Below, one piece after another: positions 19,429-30,513 of a stretch of DNA of 64,000 nucleotides. The translations under genes were made by a program, and so were the position numbers. Below the pieces are notes generated by a model. The model did no database searches. It saw nothing but the letters and a program-made list of their open reading frames with translations, and was not told where the DNA came from. Source of the DNA: Trichomonas vaginalis G3. Its lineage: Eukaryota; Parabasalia; Trichomonadida; Trichomonadidae. Location of the stretch: assembly GCF_026262505.1 (NCBI RefSeq), contig NC_067205.1, positions 7,130,001-7,194,000 of the forward strand. Reading direction: 5' to 3'. Every line of letters starts with the position of its first letter. Position 1 is the stretch's first letter.

Positions 19429-19902
19429 CCCATCACTGAGTTCAAGGTTATATTCATCAAATATTTCATTATTAAATGCAACTTCTGCTAGTTTATTTAT
19501 TTTTTCAATACGATCATTTGAAAGTCTATCGTTTAATTTTTTTTGAAGTTTTTCATTTTCTAGTTCTGAAACTTTATTTGGATGATATTTAAACCCGTTA
19601 AATTCTTTTTCCTCAGTTTTTGATCATTAATTTACAAAGAACTTTTGTGGTTGGAATTCGTTTAAACCATTTATCATTAATATTTGTTATAAATTCAATA
19701 TCTGGAATTAATTCCAAATTTTTGCATTTTCAATTAATTTATTATCAAATGCAAAAGCAATAGGTTTAATATTAAACTTACCTTTATAATATATACTTTC
19801 TACATAATCATCGAAATAAACATCTACTTGTTTAACATTTTCAAGAATTGGTGAAAGAACATCCATTAATTGATTGACGGTTACGAATCTTGATCCACTC
19901 AT
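19429..19902 (-). pseudogene. Right-arm copy of the MSGSRFVTVNQ gene
   Basis: Inverted copy of 16690-17171. It starts at ATG 19902 after an A/T-rich tract. It is broken, about two breaks. No function recognised. Confidence 0.55.
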
Positions 19903-19969
19903 TTTCTTACGAATTAAAAAAATAAATTATTCAAAAATGTAAGACATGAATTTTTAAAGTTTATTTTTC

Positions 19970-20559
19970 ATTCATGAAAATAATTATTTCTAATTTCTTT
20001 TATTCTCTCGTACATACTAGATTTGAAGAATTCAGAACTTTTACCATAATCTCTTAAATGTTTTCTTATCCCTAACGTGTGCCAGTTATTATATGAAACT
20101 GAATAAACTTTATCTTTATCTTTACACCTTTCATCACTTCCAATATATTTATATCTCAGTTTTGATTTAGCATTTTCATATTCATTAACGTTTAATAATT
20201 CACAGTCTTCCTTTTTAAATATATGTTTAAGATATTCAGGATTTAATACTCTACGTTTTATATGCTCCTAACTTAGTTCTAAATGTTTTTCTACAAAATT
20301 TAGGAATTCCATCCTCTTTAATGTCATCAATGATTTCCATTTCATTATTTTCAATTTCTTCTTCTCGTTTATGAGGTCTTTGATTATGACTCCATTGATT
20401 CCATGAAATTAAATATTCTTTATCATTATATTTATACTTCATTAGCCTATTTTGGCTTTCATATTCATTTAATAATTCACAATCTTCATTTTTAAATTGA
20501 AGTTTAACCCATTCAGGATTTAAACAATGTTTAATTAATCGCGGAATATCTGACATCAT
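19970..20559 (-). pseudogene. Right-arm copy of the tandem-domain Polinton gene
   Basis: Inverted copy of 16036-16615 and relative of 8680-9270. Both repeated units can be read. It is broken, about one break. It lies next to the right terminal repeat, which ends at 20713. Confidence 0.8.
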
Positions 20560-20719
20560 CTATATATAGCTTCTTTTATAAAAGATAAAAAAATAAATTA
20601 TTTTAAAATTAATGTTAATTTTTTTAATGTGTTTATAAATAAATATATTTTAATGCATCGTCTATATATAGATGTAACAAAAAAAGTCACTAAACCCGCA
20701 CTCATATACTACTTTTGTA

Positions 20720-21160
20720 TTCGAAAATAAAATCTTTAAAACTCTCTAAGTTATCATTTTCTCTTCAGATATCTAATATTTTTCTAATGACATAACTACT
20801 TTGGACGCATATCCAAATTCCAAAAAAAATATGGAAAAAATAAAAATGAAATTGAAAAATACAATTTTTGATATGTAAAAAGAGATTTTGAAAAAAATTG
20901 GGAAAAAGAGTATCTAATAAAATTGTTTGAGATCTATGTAGACATAGTTTTTACATTAAAAAATCAATAATATTGAAATTGATCTGAATATATCTTTTTT
21001 TTAAGTTTGAATGCATTAATCTCAAAGCATTTGATAAAATACTGGTTTTATTTCAAAATTCTAAATAATTTGTAATTAGATCTTTATGATGTAATTTAAT
21101 TTAAAACAAGTACAGATAAAGAGAATCATAATAAAGTTGATCTATATTGCTTAAGTAAAA
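20720..21160. other. AT-rich spacer before the satellite
   Basis: No gene is supported. The stretch is AT-rich with many homopolymer runs and continues the target sequence interrupted by the fold-back element. Confidence 0.5.
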
Positions 21161-21164
21161 TTGA

Positions 21165-23610
21165 GTATAATAGATCGATCTTAGCAACAAGATCTGAGGA
21201 AGTAGATTTGAGAGTCGAGAGTTTGGATCTTAGCAACAAGATCTGAGGAAGTAGATCTTAGCAACAAGATCTGAGGAAGTAGATTTGAGAGTCGAGAGTT
21301 TGGATCTTAGCAACAAGATCTGAGGAAGTAGATCTTAGCAACAAGATCTGAGGAAGTAGATTTGAGAGTCGAGAGTTTAGATCTTAGCAACAATATCTGA
21401 GGAAGTAGATCTTAGCAACAAGATCTGAGGAAGTAGATCTTAGCAACAAGATCTGAGGAAGTAGATTTGAGAGTCGAGAGTTTGGATCTTAGAGCAACAA
21501 GATCTGAGGAAGTAGATTTGAGAGTCGAGAGTTTGGATCTTAGCAACAATATCTGAGGAAGTAGATCTTAGCAACAAGATCTGAGGAAGTAGATTTGAGA
21601 GTCGAGAGTTTAGATCTTAGCAACAATATCTGAGGAAGTAGATCTTAGCAACAAGATCTGAGGAAGTAGATCTTAGCAACAAGATCTGAGGAAGTAGATT
21701 TGAGAGTCGAGAGTTTAGATCTTAGCAACAATATCTGAGGAAGTAGATCTTAGCAACAAGATCTGAGGAAGTAGATCTTAGCAACAAGATCTGAGGAAGT
21801 AGATTTGAGAGTCGAGAGTTTGGATCTTAGCAACAAGATCTGAGGAAGTAGATCTTAGCAACAAGATCTGAGGAAGTAGATCTTAGCAACAAGATCTGAG
21901 GAAGTAGATTTGAGAGTCGAGAGTTTAGATCTTAGCAACAATATCTGAGGAAGTAGATCTTAGCAACAAGATCTGAGGAAGTAGATTTGAGAGTCGAGAG
22001 TTTAGATCTTAGCAACAATATCTGAGGAAGTAGATCTTAGCAACAAGATCTGAGGAAGTAGATCTTAGCAACAAGATCTGAGGAAGTAGATTTGAGAGTC
22101 GAGAGTTTAGATCTTAGCAACAATATCTGAGGAAGTAGATCTTAGCAACAAGATCTGAGGAAGTAGATTTGAGAGTCGAGAGTTTAGATCTTAGCAACAA
22201 TATCTGAGGAAGTAGATCTTAGCAACAAGATCTGAGGAAGTAGATTTGAGAGTCGAGAGTTTAGATCTTAGCAACAATATCTGAGGAAGTAGATCTTAGC
22301 AACAAGATCTGAGGAAGTAGATTTGAGAGTCGAGAGTTTAGATCTTAGCAACAATATCTGAGGAAGTAGATCTTAGCAACAAGATCTGAGGAAGTAGATT
22401 TGAGAGTCGAGAGTTTAGATCTTAGCAACAAGATCTGAGGAAGTAGATCTTAGCAACAAGATCTGAGGAAGTAGATTTGAGAGTCGAGAGTTTAGATCTT
22501 AGCAACAAGATCTGAGGAAGTAGATCTTAGCAACAAGATCTGAGGAAGTAGATCTTAGCAACAAGATCTGAGGAAATAGATTTGAGAGTCGAGAGTTTGG
22601 ATCTTAGCAACAAGATCTGAAGAAGTAGATTTGAGAGTCGAGAGTTTAGATCTTAGCAACAATATCTGAGGAAGTAGATCTTAGCAACAAGATCTGAGGA
22701 AGTAGATTTGAGAGTCGAGAGTTTAGATCTTAGCAACAATATCTGAGGAAGTAGATCTTAGCAACAAGATCTGAGGAAATAGATTTGAGAGTCGAGAGTT
22801 TGGATCTTAGCAACAAGATCTGAGGAAGTAGATTTGAGAGTCGAGAGTTTAGATCTTAGCAACAAGATCTGAGGAAGTAGATTTGAGAGTCGAGAGTTTA
22901 GATCTTAGCAACAAGATCTGAGGAAGTAGATCTTAGCAACAAGATCTGAGGAAGTAGATCTTAGCAACAAGATCTGAGGAAGTAGATCTTAGCAACAAGA
23001 TCTGAGGAAGTAGATTTGAGAGTCGAGAGTTTGGATCTTAGCAACAAGATCTGAGGAAGTAGATTTGAGAGTCGAGAGTTTAGATCTTAGCAACAAGATC
23101 TGAGGAAGTAGATCTTAGCAACAAGATCTGAGGAAGTAGATCTTAGCAACAAGATCTGAGGAAGTAGATTTGAGAGTCGAGAGTTTGGATCTTAGCAACA
23201 AGATCTGAGGAAGTAGATTTGAGAGTCGAGAGTTTAGATCTTAGCAACAATATCTGAGGAAGTAGATTTGAGAGTCGAGAGTTTGGATCTTAGCAACAAT
23301 ATCTGAGGAAGTAGATTTGAGAGTCGAGAGTTTGGATCTTAGCAACAAGATCTGAGGAAATAGATTTGAGAGTCGAGAGTTTAGATCTTAGCAACAATAT
23401 CTGAGGAAGTAGATCTTAGCAACAAGATCTGAGGAAGTAGATCTTAGCAACAAGATCTGAGGAAGTAGATTTGAGAGTCGAGAGTTTGGATCTTAGCAAC
23501 AAGATCTGAGGAAGTAGATTTGAGAGTCGAGAGTTTGGATCTTAGCAACAAGATCTGAGGAAGTAGATTTGAGAGTCGAGAGTTTGGATCTTAGCAACTA
23601 GATCTGAGAG
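21165..23610. repeat. 2.45-kb satellite built from a 28-bp and a 21-bp unit
   Basis: Unit A (28 bp) starts GATCTTAGCAACAAGATCTG and ends AGGAAGTA. Unit B (21 bp) is GATTTGAGAGTCGAGAGTTT plus A or G. They alternate as AB, AAB and AAAB, giving 49-, 77- and 105-bp composite periods. The variant AATATCTG in unit A nearly always follows a B ending in A, so blocks have been copied as larger units. No frame stays open. Each A unit contains AGATCT. Confidence 0.95.
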
Positions 23611-23625
23611 TTTTATCATTTCCGG

Positions 23626-25427
23626 CATATTGGGCCGAAAAGGAGTGATCCGCGTAAGTATGAAAAAAAGTGAATTTTGTTGTATGGTGTTTTTTATTAT
23701 ATCCGTTTCTCTCACAATTTTCAATAAATATTATTGTTCAAACGGAAATATAAATAAACAATTCAAAAATAAAAATGTAAATGTAAATTGAAAATGTATT
23801 ATAAACATTCTAAAAAGCGTATATTTTAAACTTAAAGGAAAAATGAAATTCGTAAAAATGAGCATGATAAGGGAGTTTTAATTTTTTTTTCAAAAAAATT
23901 AAGGAACTTAAATTGAGATTATCAGGCTATGTAGTGGGTATTTTTACGATCTGACTGCAGAAATCGAATCAGCGAGACCCGAAGATTCATATTCCGCCGG
24001 AAAAATAGGGTTTCGAGGCGTAGATAAGGATAAAACGATGCTTTAAGAAGATCTCAGTAGAAATATGGTTTATAAGAGGATATAGGTCAGGATATAAGAT
24101 TATGAAAATTGAAGAAGTGAATTATCAAGATGTATTTATGAGTAAACTATATTGTTTTAAGCTATCTAAATCTGTTTTGATATAAATTAAAGCGTATACT
24201 TATGCAAAATGCGAAATTTAAATTAATACTTTTTTTTGCTATTTGGACACAAAGCTAACAATCCATCCAATAAATGACGTATACCTAGCGAGATGAAGCA
24301 TTTTAACATGAAAGACAAGAAAATCTGATTACTTGTGTTGAAAGTTTCTGTATTTCGTCTTCTTCCAAACACAGCGTTCAGATGCAGAAGAAAATGCAGC
24401 CGTAATGACGCAAAAAGACACTAAAATAAATTGGAGAATTTCTGTAAAGTTTTTACTGAGCTTTGTTATTGAACCCGAATTTGTTGCTGAGTGACAGGAT
24501 ATTAAATCTACGACATTCATGAGTAATTGTTATCAATTTGTCAATAAATTATGTTGAAGATGGTTTAAATGTCTTCGAAGGCATGAAATTAGATCCTAAA
24601 TCTGTTTGAGTTAATAAAAGAGAACAAATGTTGAAAGAGTTGTCATATTGCCTACAAAATTTTCAAACATTTGCATTGAGACAATGTGAAAAAATGATGT
24701 CCAAAAACCTTTACTAAAATATTTTTAATTTGAATCATAACAAGGAAAAACAATAATGGCAGAATAAGAAAAAAAAACAAAGATGTTATGATTTGAACAG
24801 TTGCCTTTTAGATTCAAAAAGAGCATAGTGTTCCCAACCACTACACTACCTTCCTTTCTGATAAAAAGCTGAATAATTAGTATTTAATGAATTCTCCAAC
24901 TTGGGGATTTGCGGCTTTTCCAAAATCTGTTATGATAGTTCTATATAGCAATTGATATATAATATGTTTTTTATAATCAAATAATTTTTTAGTCCAGATA
25001 AATTTTTTAAAATTTCAAAGTCTTTCCATTCTCCTAACGCTCTTCACATACATATTCTTTACCATATACGTAATATAACGCCTTATTTTAATTCCCATGT
25101 TTACGATTTATTTGTCGAAAAACTGTCTTGCCCATTAACATCTCGGAAAAATTTTCGACTTTTTGAATGGCCGTTTTCAAGATCTCAAAAACTGTGGGAT
25201 ATTTTTTACAAAGCTAATCGACATTTATTTACCACATATATGTACTATACAATGCACCTGGTTTCATCGAATTTTTACCGTCAGTTTTCTCGTGAGACTA
25301 CCTTTATTTTTTAAATTAAAAGAAAACATTAGAATTATATGGATATATTTAAATTAATTATAAAAATAAAATTGAATATATTGAAGTTTGAGTTTATAGG
25401 TATACAAATTTTAGAGGCATTTTGGCT
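23626..25427. other. AT-rich DNA without a supported gene
   Basis: Short open frames only. It includes a tRNA-like sequence at 24781-24862 and the right inverted repeat of the candidate large element at 25290-25303. Confidence 0.5.
24781..24862 (-). tRNA. Degenerate tRNA-like sequence (pol III gene relic)
   Basis: On the minus strand TAGTGTAGTGG resembles the internal A box, with a GTGT/ACAC D-stem. GTTCAAATC about 45 bases further matches the B box. A T9 run that could end pol III transcription follows. The acceptor and T stems pair poorly, so it is probably a tRNA pseudogene or the head of a SINE, not a working tRNA. Confidence 0.3.
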
Positions 25428-25737
25428 GAGAACTATGGTCTGCGAGGTACATGGATAGAATCAGTACCTCGCAGACTATAGTTCTCTATATGGCGCCGAA
25501 AATTTTTGGTGAAATGTCGTCGCATTTCACCAAAAATTTTTCGGCGCCATAGGAAGAATTGGAGGGTATGAGATACTATTACATGCTATAGTACTCACAC
25601 CCTCCAATTCTTATCCAAAACGGCTAAAAATTGCTCACAATTTCAACAATTGTGAGCAATTTTCAGCCATTTTGGCTGAGAACTATGGTCTGCGAGGTAC
25701 ATGGATAGAATCAGTACCTCGCAGACCATAGTTCTCT
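25428..25737. repeat. Four-hairpin module, type 1
   Basis: There are five consecutive palindromes with arms of about 20-28 bp: 25428-25486 (GAGAACTATGGTCTGCGAGG), 25490-25550 (ATGGCGCCGAAAAATTTTT), 25556-25610 (GAATTGGAGGGT), 25622-25668 (GGCTAAAAATTGCTCACAAT), then a second copy of the first at 25678-25737. Spacers are only 3-12 bases. The architecture equals that of the module at 26867-27558, but the sequences are unrelated. It lies just upstream of the MULE core. Confidence 0.85.
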
Positions 25738-25913
25738 ATATGGCGCCCAAAAAAAATTTATGATTGTTTTTTATCAAATCTTATCCATATTATTCTATTA
25801 ATGTTAATTATATTTTATCAATTATATTTTTTAAATAATAAACACAAAATCCACTAATTTAAAATTGGCGCCAAATGTCACTTTTGCTAGTGATGCATTT
25901 CGGTATGATATAA

Positions 25914-26694
25914 GCTTTTTGCGGAATAATTCAAATTGATGGAACGTTTTTATTTTGTATTAAAAAAGGAAACTTACTCATTATTGGTACACCTGCACCA
26001 AATAATAGACTTATCCCTATTGCATTTGCATGGTCTGTTAGTGAAAATACGATAACAATTAAGGATATGCTCACTAAATTGAAATCTTTTATTCCACCAA
26101 GCAGATTCAAGAATATTTATTCCGATCAAGGTCCGGCAATTATAGCTGCTGTTAGAGAATCAGGCTTTTCTTGCGATCATAAATTTTGCTTACGTCATTT
26201 TGCAACAAAAAGGGAATACATCAATGTCTATTCCGAAATTGTTGAAGTCGCTTACGCAGACCATCCTCAAAAACGAATTGACTTGATTAAAAAGTTAGAA
26301 ACTCGTTTACAAGAGGAATATCCAAACCGCGAAAATAATCAGGATCTCTTTAAGTACTTAGATAGTATTAACCCATTTGAAGGATTCGCTGACTACACAG
26401 CTGGCATACTCACAACATCTCTTATTGAATCCCTTAATGCCGAAATTAAAGATAAATGGGATACATATGACCCCGCCGAACTAATTATCCGTCTCATTGA
26501 ACATGAATTCAATCTTGTTAAAAATGTTTTAACAGGTGATTTTAAATCAGATAATATTATCAAAAATCTAAATGAAACTTTGAAACATTCAGATATGTTT
26601 AGCTCGGTATTATATGATCCAATTCAAGAATTATATTATGCAACTTTTGGTCGCTATACATATTGCGTAAAAATTATGTCAGATTCACAATATT
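25914..26694 (+). pseudogene. MULE transposase, catalytic core
   Basis: IQIDGTF (about 25932) supplies the first catalytic Asp of Mutator-like transposases. YSDQGPAIIAAV (about 26121) supplies the second, followed by the family's C-x2-H pair (FCLRHF). The helical insertion region ends with LTTSLIESLNAEIKDKWD, which holds the conserved Glu area. The zinc-finger N-terminus is absent, because an in-frame stop at 25911 and foreign sequence precede it. The coding sequence is split at 26689-26694 by the 1.5-kb insert and resumes at 28211. Confidence 0.8.
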
Positions 26695-28204
26695 GTTGTA
26701 AGACGAGTTACGGAAAGTGAGGTGAACCGAAAAAGTGACACTTATTTGGTCGGATAAATTCCCTATATATTTACTTGTCAAAAAAATCAGACTTTTTTTG
26801 CTTTAAAAAATTTATAAGTTAATTATTGAGAACGAAGGTGAAAGGAAATGGATATCTCTTACTTTTCATTCCCTCGAGAAAGTTCAAAAACTTGGGTGCA
26901 ATCAGTTCTGATTGCACCCAAGTTTTTGAACTTTGTATAAGGAATTGTTGGCTATGATGCACTGATCATGAATCAGTACATCATAGCCAACAATTCCTTC
27001 GCAAACAGCGGGAAACTTTGTCTGAATAGTTTAACATTCAGACAAAGTTTCCCGCTGTCAGAGAGGGAATGGAAGGGTAAGAGGTATATATTCATAATGT
27101 ATACCTCTTACCCTTTCATTCCCTCGAGAAAGTTCAAAAAACTTGGGTGCAATCAGTTCTGATTGCACCCAAGTTTTTGAACTTTGTATAAGGAATTGTT
27201 GGCTATGATGCACTGATCATGAATCAGTACATCATAGCCAACAATTCCTTCGCAAACAGCGGGAAACTTTGTCTGAATAGTTTAACATTCAGACAAAGTT
27301 TCCCGCTGTCAGAGAGGGAATGGAAGGGTAAGAGGTATATATTCATAATGTATACCTCTTACCCTTTCATTCCCTCGAGAAAGTTCAAAAACTTGGGTGC
27401 AATCAGTTCTGATTGCACCCAAGTTTTTGAACTTTGTATAAGGAATTGTTGGCTATGATGCACTGATCATGAATCAGTACATCATAGCCAACAATTCCTT
27501 CGCAAACAGCGGGAAACTTTGTCTGAATAGTTTAACATTCAGACAAAGTTTCCCAACTTTCAAGCCGAAATTCGCGGATACCATTCACCAACTAGCTCTT
27601 GCTATGATGGTTATTAAAAATCAAGATCTATATTAAATTCAAAATCTACTCAAAGTCACTAATGTTCGATTTCGGAGTGTCAAACTACTGTACTACAGTT
27701 GCTGCTTCTTCTGCAACTTGCGTATCTCTGTAACGAAGAAAAAAATATGTAAATGTTTTAAAAAGTAAGTGTTTATTCTTATTAATCTGACTGAGCTTAG
27801 TAAGAAGATGTAATCGATATTGTTAATTTCAAATGAGAGGTATAATCAATTAAATCGAAGATTCTACCACTCATTTGAAAATTATAAGTTTTGAAAAAAA
27901 ACCGTAAATCATTATTGAATCTAAAAATATTTATGTACAAAAAGTCGGTATATATTCTATAATTATTTAAAATAATGAAAAAGTTGATTTGTGAATCATT
28001 GAAATATTAATGCTGTATATATATATATCAGATGATATAAGATGATTTTTTTAAATAAAAAATAAAATTTAATTTTTTAATTGTTAAAATAAGAATAGTA
28101 AGCTTGACAAGTAATTTAAGTTTTTGCTTTGTAAAGTTATTTGGTTGGCAAATGCATTGTGTCACTTTTTGTTTGAGTTCACTTTCCGTAATTTGTCTTA
28201 TGAT
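26695..28204. mobile_element. Non-autonomous DNA transposon, 1510 bp, inside the MULE
   Basis: AATATT flanks both sides (26689-26694 and 28205-28210). The ends are imperfect inverted repeats sharing TTACGGAAAGTGA and AAAAAGTGACAC. Taking the insert out brings the MULE core into frame with its zinc finger (MSDSQY then SCTCKHIELYG), which confirms the limits. No transposase is encoded. It carries three rounds of the four-hairpin module. The family is uncertain, possibly mobilised by the IS481-like element at 30518, which carries the same module. Confidence 0.75.
26867..27558. repeat. Four-hairpin module, type 2, about 2.7 tandem copies
   Basis: Each roughly 250-bp copy contains four palindromes in order: AAAGTTCAAAAACTTGGGTG (27-bp arms), AAGGAATTGTTGGCTATGAT, AGCGGGAAACTTTGTCTGAA and GAGGGAATG with AAGGGTAAGAGG. 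The loops are 2-11 bases. Copies are almost identical. The run ends within the third palindrome of copy three. Near-identical copies in inverted order lie at 30830-31205. Confidence 0.95.
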
Positions 28205-28210
28205 AATATT

Positions 28211-28485
28211 CATGCACATGTAAGCACATCGAATTATACGGATTACCTTGTATTCATGTAATCGCCGTATTGAATCACTTTTCGAACAAAAATCTTCTTA
28301 AAAATTTGAATGATGCTGTTCATGCTCGCTTCAAATGTTCAGAGTTTATGACTCCTGTGGAAGATTTAATGAAATTTTATGTTGACCAAGCATCTTTAAA
28401 AATTCCCGGAATAAATTTCAACCTGGGAGAGATTGAAAAATTAAGGGGAAAAAGGACTAGGATTAAAGCATTTTACGAAAAGTGA
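28211..28485 (+). pseudogene. MULE transposase, SWIM zinc-finger end
   Basis: SCTCKHIELYGLPCIHVIAV fits the SWIM pattern (C-x-C, then C-x-H) that closes Mutator-like transposases. A helical tail and a basic end follow (KLRGKRTRIKAFYEK). It is the continuation of the core at 25914-26694, separated by the insert. Two stop codons just upstream belong to the inserted element. Confidence 0.8.
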
Positions 28486-28998
28486 TGCTGTGTTGTTAGT
28501 CATTTATTTACTTTTTTTAATATTTTAAAAAAAAAATAAAAGAAAATTCAAATAATTTTGTATCTCCCATGATATATCGACCCACGAGTACTAATGTGGC
28601 TATAATTAGAGATTGCAACTCTATTATGATCATAGTCCGGTGATATACAATAAGATTCAAATTTTGAAAGAATTAAATTAATAAAATCCCGGTGAAAAAA
28701 ATAAAAACAGCTTATAAAAGTATAGTTATCTTAAAATACGAACTTTAACACAAGTTTTTTGATCCAATAGAAAATTGAATTCTTTGAATAAATAAATATT
28801 TTATGTATTAACATATTAAATTTCCTAATTATTTTTTCTTCTTGGGAAAATTTTTGAATTCGAATAGAAAATTCAATAAATTGAAATTGGGTTGAAAGAA
28901 TTCTCCATATTAACTTGTCATATATTTCAGATCATATAAATTAAGTTAATTAAATTTTTTAAAAACCTTAATAGGATAAAAAAAGAATTTACACTCTC
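28486..28998. other. AT-rich intergenic DNA
   Basis: No gene, repeat or clear signal beyond A/T runs. It ends at ACACTCTC (28991-28998), the target duplication of the next element. Confidence 0.5.
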
Positions 28999-30247
28999 TT
29001 GTAATAAACAGAAATTCATCAAAAGTGACAGCTCTCAATTTTTTGACATTTGTAAATTCTAAATTGAATGAGAAAAATGAAATAATACTAAGCATAATAC
29101 AATATTCTAGATTTAATTATAATTAGGAAAAAGTTAGTTTTGAGAGTACTTTTCATAGGCATATAGAATGAAATCTTCTGAAAAATAATATCACATAAAC
29201 TCATATTATTTTCTAATATATAACTATTTTATATAAAAATCAAATTCAATGATCTTAAAAGCGAAGGATAAACCTCAAAATTTACGAATATAATGAGTGG
29301 GAATATAATGCTTATCTATCATAAACCATATGAAATATCAATTTTTGCTTTACGCCTAATTTTTGACGACAATTAGCAAAAAATGTTAAATGTTAACACT
29401 CAGTCCATTTGAATATGAAAAATAAAATTGACTTTGATTAAATGTTTTTATTTATCATGCAATTCTTCTTGCGACCAAAGATTTGAATAAAATTTCAAAA
29501 AATAAGATAGCTTAAAAAATAATATACGGTAGTGTTTACTAATAGATGAATAGTATATAAATTCTATTAAAATGGATTTGATCCAAAAAATATATAAAAT
29601 TTGATCATAAATAAAATCGTTTTAAATTACTTCTTCATTTAAATTATAACAATTATTTTTGGTTTTATATTTTTTGGATCAAATCCATTTTAATAGAATT
29701 TATATACTATTCATCTATTAGTAAACACTACCGTATATTATTTTTTAAGCTATCTTATTTTTGAAATTTTATTCAAATCTTTGGTCGCAAGAAGAATTGC
29801 ATGATAAATAAAAACATTTAATCAAAGTCAATTTTATTTTTCATATTCAAATGGACTGAGTGTTAACATTTAACATTTTTTGCTAATTGTCGTCAAAAAT
29901 TAGGCGTAAAGCAAAAATTGATATTTCATATGGTTTTATGATAGATAAGCATTATATTCCCACTCATTATATTCGTAAATTTTGAGGTTTATCCTTCGCT
30001 TTTAAGATCATTGAATTTGATTTTTATATAAAATAGTTATATATTAGAAAATAATATGAGTTTATGTGATATTATTTTTCAGAAGATTTTGTGTTCTTCT
30101 TCAAAATTTTATTTTTTTATTCAAAAGAATCTTTACAAAATATACATTTACTTTAATTAATATTTAAAAACGTGCTCTATCAAAAGTTCCAAAAATTCAA
30201 TATTTTAGCTTTTCTGAGGTGTCACTTTTGATGAATTTCTGTTTATA
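28999..30247. mobile_element. Fold-back DNA transposon, 1249 bp
   Basis: The arms face each other around a centre near 29625. Outer ends share ATAAACAGAAATTCATCAAA and AGTGACA. An 8-bp direct repeat ACACTCTC flanks it (28991-28998 and 30248-30255). About 120 bases of the outer left arm differ from the right arm, so one arm has been partly replaced. No coding capacity. The 8-bp duplication and fold-back form fit MULE-type or related elements. Confidence 0.75.
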
Positions 30248-30513
30248 ACACTCTCACTTTGAAAACGTAGAAAATGCCAATCTATTGGTATACATTTTAG
30301 TTTTGTTAAGTTTACAAAACGACTACTCTAGATTTTAAAGATTTATCAAGAATTTAGAGAATATCCTTCTCAAAACAACTTCAATTGCGAAGGATTAGTA
30401 TTGAATCGGATTTGTAACATAATTATAGTACATTACAATACAATTTCTCCGACTTTTAAATATTTTTGAAATATTTACAAAATATGCTCTTTCTATCATC
30501 GATACTTTTGTTG
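30248..30513. other. Short AT-rich spacer between transposons
   Basis: Nothing recognised apart from the target duplications at its two edges. Confidence 0.4.

Larger units (their letters stand above)
15882..20713. mobile_element. Fold-back Polinton derivative, 4832 bp, near-perfect palindrome
   Basis: Left arm 15882-18167 and right arm 18427-20713 are inverted copies, about 2.29 kb each, joined by a 259-base spacer. Both ends read AGTAGTATATGAGTGCGGG inward. The exact 6-bp duplication TTTGTA flanks the unit (15876-15881 and 20714-20719), as Polinton integrase produces. Each arm carries the same outer part as Polinton 1, then two further small genes, 121-bp repeats and the start of a primase gene. 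It has no polymerase or integrase, so it must have moved with enzymes from elsewhere. Several arm genes are broken. Confidence 0.9.
13716..25303. mobile_element. Candidate large element with 14-bp inverted ends and a 12-bp direct repeat
   Basis: The left end AGGTAGTCTCACGA (13716-13729) is repeated inverted at 25290-25303. The 12 bases TTATTTTTTAAA flank it on both sides (13704-13715 and 25304-25315). Without the later fold-back Polinton it would be about 6.75 kb. No transposase is recognised inside; it holds a 74-codon frame and a satellite. The family is unknown. The flank is AT-rich, so the direct repeat carries less weight than it would in mixed sequence. Confidence 0.45.

Noticed and set aside
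21165-23610. CRISPR-like array
   Set aside because: The alternating units are all repeats with no unique spacers and the genome is eukaryotic.
26968-27458. Two identical 64-79 residue frames within the hairpin module
   Set aside because: They read through palindromic tandem repeats and are copies of the same DNA, not proteins.
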